DNA from: Dehalococcoidia bacterium
GTDB lineage: Bacteria; Chloroflexota; Dehalococcoidia; GIF9; AB-539-J10
NCBI GenBank assembly: GCA_023129815.1
Contig: JAGMBH010000115.1
Coordinates: 1 to 9,256, forward strand
DNA length: 9,256 bases
Direction of reading: 5' to 3'
Of the stretch, positions 1 to 4,585 are shown piece after piece. Position numbers and translations under genes: made by a program. Numbering within the stretch: position 1 is the first letter of the stretch; each line of letters begins with the position of its first letter. The notes under the pieces were generated by a model. That model saw only the letters and a list, made by a program, of their open reading frames with translations, made no database searches and was not told the origin of the DNA.

Positions 1-773
1 ACAATTGGTTCTATTGCTGGATGGGCACTGCGTAGGGCAAGAGGAGCAACACAGGTATCAATAATATCCACCCCAGCTCCAATAGCCTTGAGATAGCTCA
101 TACATGCCATACCGCTGGTGAAATGGCTATGAAGGCAAACAGGTATCTTCAAAGCTTGCTTCAGAGCTTTAATCAAGTTATAAGCATCGTCCGGAGCAAT
201 AAGTCCAGCCATATCCTTAATACACAGGCTATCTGCTCCCATACCTTGAATTGTAAGAGCTTTATTAACATAGTAATCAATGTTGTAAACAGACCCGCCT
301 AATTTTCGTTCCGTGAGTGAGTAACACAATGACCCCTGAATGTGCTTATCACGCTCTTTGATGGCTTTAAAGGCAGTTTCAAAATTGCGTTCATCGTTAA
401 CGGCATCGAAAACACGGAAAACATCAATGCCACAATCGGCAGCGTGGTGAACAAAAGCAGTAACTACATCGTCAGCATAATTACGATAGCCAACGAGATT
501 CTGCCCCCGAAGTAACATTTGAAGTTTGGTATGAGGCATTGCCTTCTTCAGGATGCGGATTCTCTCCCAGGGGTCTTCATTCAGAAATCGAGTCATCACA
601 TCAAAGGTAGCTCCACCCCAGACTTCCATAGACCAAAAGCCAATCTTATCCATCTCCGGGGCGATAGCTTCCAAGTCCTCAGTCCGCACTCGTGTAGCTA
701 GTAAAGATTGATGCCCGTCACGAAAGCTAAGGTCGGTGATTTTCACCGGGTTTTTGTTGCTGGCTAAACTCAT
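1..773 (-). CDS. Carboxyltransferase subunit of a biotin enzyme (pyruvate carboxylase B / oxaloacetate decarboxylase alpha / transcarboxylase 5S type), partial
   Basis: The 257 visible residues are the N-terminal half of the TIM-barrel carboxyltransferase domain that moves CO2 between carboxybiotin and pyruvate/oxaloacetate in the cytoplasm. Family signatures are clear: LSFRDGHQSLLATR (residues 15-28) with metal-ligand Asp19, EVWGGATFD (50-58), FLNEDPWER (63-71), LQMLLRGQNLVGYR (84-97), FRVFDA (119-124), IKDMAG with the lysine that is carbamylated in the family (Lys186), and metal-binding LHSH (His215, His217). The ATG at 773 is preceded by GAGGTG at a good distance. The gene runs off the left edge, so whether it carries a C-terminal biotinyl domain cannot be seen. 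It follows the PccB/MmdA-type gene by 164 nt on the same strand and is probably co-transcribed. The choice between pyruvate carboxylase subunit B, Na+-pump oxaloacetate decarboxylase alpha and transcarboxylase 5S cannot be made from this half. Confidence 0.93.
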   Translation of the reverse strand, partial: MSLASNKNPVKITDLSFRDGHQSLLATRVRTEDLEAIAPEMDKIGFWSMEVWGGATFDVMTRFLNEDPWERIRILKKAMPHTKLQMLLRGQNLVGYRNYADDVVTAFVHHAADCGIDVFRVFDAVNDERNFETAFKAIKERDKHIQGSLCYSLTERKLGGSVYNIDYYVNKALTIQGMGADSLCIKDMAGLIAPDDAYNLIKALKQALKIPVCLHSHFTSGMACMSYLKAIGAGVDIIDTCVAPLALRSAHPAIEPI

Positions 774-781
774 GCTTTAAC

Positions 782-788
782 ACCTCGC
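782..788 (-). promoter_or_regulatory. Ribosome binding site of the 5S-type carboxyltransferase
   Basis: Read on the minus strand, CGAGGTG lies 8 nt upstream of the ATG at 773 and supports that start. Confidence 0.55.
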
Positions 789-830
789 TAATTATTTTTA
801 CTCCTCTCAATCCTTGGGACACTCCATTGT

Positions 831-930
831 CGGAAAATTAAAAGTCAAAGATCAAAAACCAAAATGACAACTCAAAATGCAAACCTTCTTGGTTTTTGCT
901 CTGTATTTTTGCATTTTAATTTTTGCTTTT
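831..930. repeat. AT-rich intergenic repeat with a perfect 10-bp inverted repeat
   Basis: The 164-nt spacer between the two carboxyltransferase genes is low-complexity A/T-rich sequence made of variations on CAAAA-type words. AAAATGCAAA (874-883) and TTTGCATTTT (908-917) form a perfect 10-bp inverted repeat. A nested pair, GCAAACC (879-885) with GGTTTTTGC (891-899), could form an alternative hairpin with a bulge. The position just after the PccB-type stop codon means it could fold in the mRNA between the genes. There is no clean GC stem plus T-tract, so I do not call it a terminator. It may be a dispersed intergenic repeat. Confidence 0.5.
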
Positions 931-937
931 TTTATCG

Positions 938-2488
938 CTATAGGGGAATATTACCATGTTTCTTAGATGGGTTAGAAACTTCTTTGTTCTGTAACATTTG
1001 CAATGCCTTAATTAGCTTCGGACGTGTTTCCCGAGGGTCAATGACATCGTCAATGTAGCCTCTAGCTGCCGCCACATAGGGATTAGCAAATTTGTCCCGG
1101 TATTCTTGAATTAGCCTCTGCCTTGTTTCTTCCCGATTGGCTGATTTCTTGATTTCATCACGATAGATAATATTGACTGCCCCCTCAGGACCCATCACAG
1201 CAATTTCCGCTGTAGACCAGGCATAGTTAATGTCTCCTCGCAGACTCTTGCTGCTCATAGCGATATAAGCTCCCCCGTAAGCTTTGCGAATGATTACGCT
1301 CACCTTAGGCACGGTAGCCTCAGCATAGGCAAAAAGGATTTTGGCTCCATGTCTGATAATGCCCCTGAATTCCTGGTCTGTCCCTGGCATATATCCCGGA
1401 ACATCAACAAGAGTAACCAAGGGAATATTAAAACAATCACAAAAACGAACGAACCTGGCTGCTTTATCGCTAGCATCAATATCTAAGACTCCAGCCAGAT
1501 ACATAGGCTGTTGAGCTAAAATGCCCACGCTTTGCCCACCAAGGCGCGCAAAACCAACAATAAAATTGCGAGCAAATCTTTGATGCACCTCTAAAAAGTC
1601 ACCATTGTCCACCACCTTGGTAATAATCTTCTTCATATCATATGGCTGAGTAGGGTTAACAGGAATAATGTGAAGCAGTTCCTCATCTGTGCGGTTAGGC
1701 TCATCATCGCTATCTACGGAAGGCAGTTTTCCCTTATAACTTTGGGGGAGGAAGCTTAATAATCTACGCACCTGCTGAAAACATTCCACTTCAGTCTCAT
1801 ATACAAAGTGGCAATTGCCACTTTTAGTGGCATTTACCACAGCGCCACCTAGTTCCTCCAAGCTGACCTCCTCCCCTGTTACAGCTTTAACTACTTCAGT
1901 GCCAGTAATATAACTTTGCCCCAAACCTTTAACCATAAAGACAAAGTCAGTAATAGCCGGGGAATAAACAGCGCCCCCAGCAGTAGGACCAACTATTACT
2001 GAAATCTGAGGGATGACCCCAGAATACAGGGTATTGCGCGTAAAAATCTCGCCATAGCCCTTAAGGCTATCGGCTCCTTCCTGAATACGTGCCCCTCCAG
2101 AATCCAAAACAGCAACAAAAGGAGCACCATTCTTCGCCGCTAGATCCATCACCTTGCAAATTTTTTGAGAGGCTGCCTCTGATAATGAGCCACCGAAAAC
2201 AGTGAAGTCCTGAAAGAAAGCGAGGGCAAGTCGACTATTTATCTTGCCATAGCCAACAACCACCGAATCACCAGGATACTTCCGCTCTGCCATACCAAAG
2301 TCAGTGCAGCGATGAGTCACAAAAGGGTCAATTTCTTCAAAAGTTCCTGCGTCAAATAGAAGATTGACTCGCTCTCTGGCAGTTAATTTCCCCTTAGCAT
2401 GCTGTGCTTCAACACGCTTAGGCCCACCTCCTGCCTTGGCTTCCTCTCTGAATTTGCTTAATTGGGCTAATTTCTCTTCACTTCCCAT
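938..2488 (-). CDS. Acyl-CoA carboxyltransferase, propionyl-CoA carboxylase beta / methylmalonyl-CoA decarboxylase alpha / transcarboxylase 12S type
   Basis: This 516-residue protein has the full length and double crotonase-fold layout of the PccB/MmdA family, which transfers a carboxyl group between biotin and propionyl-CoA/methylmalonyl-CoA in the cytoplasm. The N half has KLTARERVNLLFDAGTFEE (34-52), the CoA-site loop LDSGGARIQEG (128-138) and GPTAGGAVYSPA (167-178). The C half has GVLDIDASDKAARFVRFCD (333-351), VDVPGYMPGT (361-370) and RKAYGGAYIAM (401-411), where the Gly-Gly pairs supply the oxyanion holes. The start at 2488 is set by GGAGGAGAG directly upstream. It is the first gene of a probable two-gene unit with the 5S-type carboxyltransferase; a biotin carboxylase and carrier are not in the window. 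Specificity for propionyl-CoA is inferred from overall similarity; an acetyl-CoA or other acyl-CoA substrate cannot be excluded. Confidence 0.95.
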   Translation of the reverse strand: MGSEEKLAQLSKFREEAKAGGGPKRVEAQHAKGKLTARERVNLLFDAGTFEEIDPFVTHRCTDFGMAERKYPGDSVVVGYGKINSRLALAFFQDFTVFGGSLSEAASQKICKVMDLAAKNGAPFVAVLDSGGARIQEGADSLKGYGEIFTRNTLYSGVIPQISVIVGPTAGGAVYSPAITDFVFMVKGLGQSYITGTEVVKAVTGEEVSLEELGGAVVNATKSGNCHFVYETEVECFQQVRRLLSFLPQSYKGKLPSVDSDDEPNRTDEELLHIIPVNPTQPYDMKKIITKVVDNGDFLEVHQRFARNFIVGFARLGGQSVGILAQQPMYLAGVLDIDASDKAARFVRFCDCFNIPLVTLVDVPGYMPGTDQEFRGIIRHGAKILFAYAEATVPKVSVIIRKAYGGAYIAMSSKSLRGDINYAWSTAEIAVMGPEGAVNIIYRDEIKKSANREETRQRLIQEYRDKFANPYVAAARGYIDDVIDPRETRPKLIKALQMLQNKEVSNPSKKHGNIPL

Positions 2489-2514
2489 CTCTCCTCCATT
2501 GTTACTTATTTAGA

Positions 2515-2545
2515 TTGCTATTTTAATAGCTTGCTCTGCTATAAT
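2515..2545 (+). promoter_or_regulatory. Candidate extended -10 promoter for folK and the PTPS-family gene
   Basis: TGCTATAAT (2537-2545) is a perfect -10 hexamer with the TGn extension. A weak -35-like TTGCTA (2515-2520) sits 19 nt upstream. The element lies inside sequence that also reads as folP coding debris, so it may be fortuitous or newly recruited. It is back-to-back with the minus-strand promoter for the carboxyltransferases. Confidence 0.4.
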
Positions 2546-2548
2546 CAA
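2520..2548 (-). promoter_or_regulatory. Candidate sigma-70-type promoter for the carboxyltransferase genes
   Basis: On the minus strand TTGATT (2548-2543) and TAAAAT (2525-2520) are separated by exactly 17 nt, with 4/6 and 5/6 consensus matches. A transcript starting near 2513 would have a leader of about 25 nt carrying the GGAGG site before the ATG at 2488. It overlaps a plus-strand -10 element at 2540-2545. Confidence 0.5.
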
Positions 2549-2702
2549 TGATGTGTCCCATCATAGCAATTGTAAACCGAAAGAACTTGGCCACTGTAGC
2601 CATAGTATCGCCAAAGGCGCTGACATCTTCCGCGTGCATGACATCGAGGAGATAGCACGTGTTTGCAAAATGAGTGACGTCATTATCAGAGGTCGGCCAT
2701 AA
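2538..2702 (+). pseudogene. folP: Remnant of dihydropteroate synthase (folP), truncated and frameshifted
   Basis: No intact folP is present, but pieces of its product appear in order ahead of folK. The clearest is the C-terminus at 2604-2702, reading SIAKGADIFRVHDIEEIARV and then CKMSDVIIRGRP, followed by TAA. This is the pterin-binding SxxKGADxxRVHD end of dihydropteroate synthase. Just upstream, in another frame, 2587-2601 reads LATVA, which would join the next part after loss of one base near 2601. Before it, 2554-2583 reads CPIIAIVNRK, resembling the family's PILVGxSRK loop. At 2538-2555 there is AIINDV, as in the family's IINDVS motif. Thus 5' and internal segments are missing and at least one frameshift is present. 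The C-terminal piece is strong; the two upstream pieces are short matches and less sure. The stop at 2700-2702 lies 1 nt before the preferred folK start, the spacing of a former folP-folK operon. Confidence 0.75.
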
Positions 2703-2703
2703 A

Positions 2704-3195
2704 TTGCCCAGTGCTTATCTTTGCCTTGGTTCAAACTTAGGAGCCCGGGAGAAAAACTTGACTTGGGCTTTGTCACTGCTTTCTCAAGAGGTAAACCTCA
2801 AGAAAGTTTCATCTATTTATGAAACTGAGCCGGTAGGCTATAAAGAACAACCACTTTTCCTTAACCTGGTATGCTGCATTACAACTAATTTGAATCCCGG
2901 GGGACTCCTCCGTCTAGCTAAAACTATCGAAAGCAAAATGGGCCGAATTCCTAGCTTTCCCAATTCACCCCGCCCTATTGACATAGATATCCTTTTCTAT
3001 GACAACAAAATTATTAAAACCAAGAATTTAACTATTCCACATCCTCGCTTAGCAGATAGAGCTTTTGTCCTCGTACCCCTAGCCGAGATCGCTCCAGAGT
3101 TAGTTCATCCTGAGCTGGGCAAGAGCATCACCGAGCTAGCTAGCAATATAAAAGGATATAGCGAAGTGCGAAAATACAACCAGGAGGTTCTCTAA
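2704..3195 (+). CDS. folK: 2-amino-4-hydroxy-6-hydroxymethyldihydropteridine pyrophosphokinase (HPPK)
   Basis: FolK transfers pyrophosphate from ATP to 6-hydroxymethyl-7,8-dihydropterin, the step before dihydropteroate synthase in folate synthesis. With a TTG start at 2704 the protein is 163 residues, the usual HPPK size. It shows YLCLGSNLGAR (5-15), SSIYETEPVGYKEQPLFLN (36-54), SPRPIDIDILFYD (88-100) with the Mg2+-binding Asp93 and Asp95, and IPHPRLADRAFVLVPLAEIAP (111-131). The usual WGPR before the Asp pair is NSPR here. I prefer TTG because AGAGGT (2688-2693) lies 10 nt upstream and YLCLGSNLG then sits at the normal distance from the N-terminus. A GTG at 2674 would add 10 residues but has no ribosome binding site. 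The gene follows folP debris and overlaps the PTPS-family gene by 1 nt. Without folP next door, the pathway needs a dihydropteroate synthase from elsewhere. Confidence 0.94.
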   Translation: MPSAYLCLGSNLGAREKNLTWALSLLSQEVNLKKVSSIYETEPVGYKEQPLFLNLVCCITTNLNPGGLLRLAKTIESKMGRIPSFPNSPRPIDIDILFYDNKIIKTKNLTIPHPRLADRAFVLVPLAEIAPELVHPELGKSITELASNIKGYSEVRKYNQEVL

Positions 3196-3563
3196 TGTAT
3201 CAACTATTCGTGGAAGAGCATTTTGATGCGGCGCACCATTTGCGAAATTATCGTGGAAAGTGTGAAAAACTACATGGACACCGCTTTAAGGTGATAGCTC
3301 GCCTACAGGCCACAAAACTTGATGAAAATGGCTTGGCTTACGATTTTGCCCAAATAAAGCGCTACTTAAGGGAAGCCCTAGCTCAATTTGACCACGCTTA
3401 CCTCAACGATGTGCCACCATTCGATAAGATTGAACCCTCCTGTGAGAACATTGCTGCCACTATATACAGCGAACTCCAGCCTCGCTTTTCAGAGTCGCCT
3501 ATTAAATTAGCATGTGTCGAGGTTTGGGAGTCTCCCACTAGCGGAGTGGTTTATAGTCCCTGA
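3195..3563 (+). CDS. 6-pyruvoyl-tetrahydropterin synthase / QueD family protein
   Basis: The 122-residue protein is a T-fold enzyme acting on dihydroneopterin triphosphate or a related pterin. Zinc ligands are His15 (in HFDAAHHL), His27 and His29, in the motif CEKLHGH (23-29) with nucleophile Cys23. The catalytic Asp-His pair is in LAQFDHAYLND (62-72), and VEVWESPTSG (108-117) supplies the pterin-anchoring Glu112. The family's NPTSEN is EPSCEN here (80-85). The ATG overlaps the folK stop (TAATG) and AGGAGG lies at 3182-3187, so the two genes are translationally coupled. QueD, for queuosine synthesis, is the default name. The folate context, the absence of folB nearby and a Glu directly after Cys23 make the PTPS-III role, replacing dihydroneopterin aldolase, a real alternative. 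I therefore withhold a gene symbol. Confidence 0.9.
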   Translation: MYQLFVEEHFDAAHHLRNYRGKCEKLHGHRFKVIARLQATKLDENGLAYDFAQIKRYLREALAQFDHAYLNDVPPFDKIEPSCENIAATIYSELQPRFSESPIKLACVEVWESPTSGVVYSP

Positions 3564-3573
3564 GTTAAGTTTG

Positions 3574-3750
3574 CTACTTGCTTGGTGGCAACAAATTGGG
3601 AATTGCGTCCACGATGGGATAGGAATACTGGCACTTGGGGCAATACAAAGACCCAGCAATAACTTCCTTCCCTTCTTCTTTATCTATCTTGAGCTGCAAT
3701 TCCCCTTTGCATACTGGGCAAGCCAAAATTTGTATTAACTCCTTCTTCAT
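3574..3750 (-). CDS. Trm112-like zinc-ribbon protein
   Basis: This 58-residue protein (61 with an upstream GTG at 3759) is a complete small zinc ribbon of the Trm112/UPF0434 family. It has LACPVCKGEL and, about 23 residues later, CPKCQYSYPIVDAIPNLLP, giving two CxxC pairs and the typical IPxLLP tail. Trm112 proteins bind and stabilise class I SAM-dependent methyltransferases in eukaryotes and archaea; the bacterial role is less settled. The ATG at 3750 is preferred because the probable transcription start from the extended -10 at 3762-3770 falls around 3755, downstream of the GTG, and because MKK-LIQILACP matches family N-termini. No Shine-Dalgarno is visible, so the mRNA would be nearly leaderless. 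The gene converges on the PTPS-family gene with only 10 nt between stop codons. A methyltransferase gene lies about 0.8 kb away, facing outward. Confidence 0.88.
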   Translation of the reverse strand: MKKELIQILACPVCKGELQLKIDKEEGKEVIAGSLYCPKCQYSYPIVDAIPNLLPPSK

Positions 3751-3761
3751 CTCGGTCACAG

Positions 3762-3770
3762 ATTATACCA
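3762..3770 (-). promoter_or_regulatory. Extended -10 promoter of the Trm112-like gene
   Basis: On the minus strand the sequence is TGGTATAAT, a perfect TATAAT with the TG extension. No good -35 is seen at the right distance. The expected start point near 3755 lies only about 5 nt before the ATG at 3750. Confidence 0.5.
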
Positions 3771-3826
3771 CTTATCAGCCCTTGTGAGGAACACTGTCAG
3801 CCAAAGCCCTGAACCCTTCACTCCTC

Positions 3827-3956
3827 GTCATTCTGAGGGAGCCCTTCGCTTGCTGTCATTCTGAGCGTAGCGAAGAATCTGATACAGCTCAGGATAAACT
3901 CCGCGACTGAAGAATCTCGCTCAGGGTAAACTCCGTGAAAAGGCAGCGAAGAATCT
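3827..3956. repeat. Cluster of short dispersed intergenic repeats (GTCATTCTGAG / GAAGAATCT type)
   Basis: GTCATTCTGAG occurs at 3827-3837 and 3855-3865, GAAGAATCT at 3872-3880, 3909-3917 and 3948-3956, and CTCAGGRTAAACTCCGYG at 3888-3905 and 3920-3937. The full unit GTCATTCTGAGCGTAGCGAA, continuing into GAATCT, spans 3855-3880. Similar intergenic repeats are, from memory, widespread in Chloroflexota and some other environmental genomes, as partial, shuffled copies. No protein-coding potential is visible. Confidence 0.8.
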
Positions 3957-4019
3957 TGTAACTCTCAAGGTAACCACCGCCAAGGCAGCAAATCCTATGG
4001 GCAGAATTGCTATCTAAAG

Positions 4020-4028
4020 TGGTATAAT
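4020..4028 (+). promoter_or_regulatory. Extended -10 promoter of the 111-residue protein gene
   Basis: TGGTATAAT is a perfect -10 with TG extension; no convincing -35 is visible. A start near 4035 would give a very short leader that begins at the AGGAGG site (4036-4041), 5 nt before the ATG. Confidence 0.5.
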
Positions 4029-4046
4029 ATGCCATAGGAGGATAAA

Positions 4047-4382
4047 ATGACTATGCAAATTAGGAAAACTTACCGGGGTATAAACCCTGAGATGCTTCAC
4101 AATGAAATACGAGACTTGGTGCAAAAACAGGGAATTATAGCCAGCGAAGCCAAGCTACAAACGTATCCTCTTCCCAGCGGCGCAACACAATCCCGTGTCA
4201 CTTTGGTATTCAAGACCCAGGCCAAACAGAAAGAGTGCGGCAGTGCCCATATCATAGGCTCGCCTGGAGGTGAAACAAAAATGCTCCTTGACTTAGACGA
4301 AAACCTCCTTCCCAAAGAAAGCATCTCCACCCTTCAAGAAAACTTGGATTTTATCCTCGGCTCATACGAGCTTAAGTGGTAA
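4047..4382 (+). CDS. Hypothetical protein, 111 residues
   Basis: I do not recognise this family. It is very probably a real gene: AGGAGG at 4036-4041 lies 5 nt before the ATG and an extended -10 promoter lies just upstream. The protein is soluble, with no signal peptide or membrane segment. Residues 14-30 look helical (PEMLHNEIRDLVQKQG), followed by alternating strand-like stretches (SRVTLVFKTQ, SAHIIGSPGGETKMLLDLDE) and a C-terminal helix-like stretch (ISTLQENLDFILGSYELKW). There is one cysteine, in KECGSAH, and a SPGGE turn, but no known catalytic motif. An ATG at 4053 is a possible alternative start, worse placed relative to the ribosome binding site. The next small ORF begins 3 nt after its stop, which suggests an operon running through to the methyltransferase. 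Confidence 0.75.
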   Translation: MTMQIRKTYRGINPEMLHNEIRDLVQKQGIIASEAKLQTYPLPSGATQSRVTLVFKTQAKQKECGSAHIIGSPGGETKMLLDLDENLLPKESISTLQENLDFILGSYELKW

Positions 4383-4385
4383 TCA

Positions 4386-4538
4386 GTGGAAGAAACCAAG
4401 CAGGAACGAAGGCAAAAGCAGCGGATAAAGGAAAAAACCAAGATACCGCAGCATGGCAAGAGCCTGGCAAGGGTATATAAGGATAGTGTATCCAAGAGGG
4501 CGAAGGATACAGAGACGCAAAAAGACAAGGCCGGATAA
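4386..4538 (+). CDS. Small, highly basic 50-residue protein (probable)
   Basis: An ORF starting at GTG 4386, 3 nt after the preceding stop codon, encodes 50 residues rich in Lys, Arg, Glu and Gln. It begins VEETKQERRQKQRIKEKTK, followed by a less biased core, IPQHGKSLARVYKDSVSKR, and a charged tail. The charge pattern suggests binding to nucleic acid or ribosome, but I cannot name a family. No strong ribosome binding site is seen, so translation would rely on coupling to the upstream gene, whose TAA is adjacent. The methyltransferase gene begins 47 nt later. The tight spacing argues for a real gene; the short length and GTG start keep confidence moderate. Confidence 0.5.
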   Translation: MEETKQERRQKQRIKEKTKIPQHGKSLARVYKDSVSKRAKDTETQKDKAG

Positions 4539-4585
4539 TCCTAAAAACCACGCTATCCCTAATTCTTTCTTGGTGGAAAAAAGAT

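Larger units (their letters stand above)
3762..4028. repeat. Intergenic block bounded by a 12-bp inverted repeat
   Basis: ATTATACCACTT (3762-3773) is the exact reverse complement of AAGTGGTATAAT (4017-4028). The two arms bracket all of the repeat-rich sequence between the Trm112-like gene and the next gene, and each arm contains an outward-firing extended -10 promoter. The flanks show no target-site duplication that I can recognise. It may be a degenerate miniature element, or simply two similar promoters facing apart. Confidence 0.4.

Noticed and set aside
864..1058. Plus-strand ORF of 64 residues overlapping the end of the PccB-type gene
   Set aside because: It is antisense to a strongly supported gene and made from the AT-rich spacer; no ribosome binding site and no family resemblance.
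2674..2703. GTG at 2674 as the folK start
   Set aside because: It has no ribosome binding site at a usable distance, lies within the folP remnant, and adds residues not typical of HPPK; TTG 2704 with AGAGGT fits better.
3514..3738. Plus-strand ORF of 74 residues after the PTPS-family gene
   Set aside because: It is antisense to the Trm112-like zinc ribbon, whose two CxxC pairs and tail are clear.
3827..3956. CRISPR array
   Set aside because: The repeated words are short, unevenly spaced and shuffled, with no uniform spacers and no cas genes.
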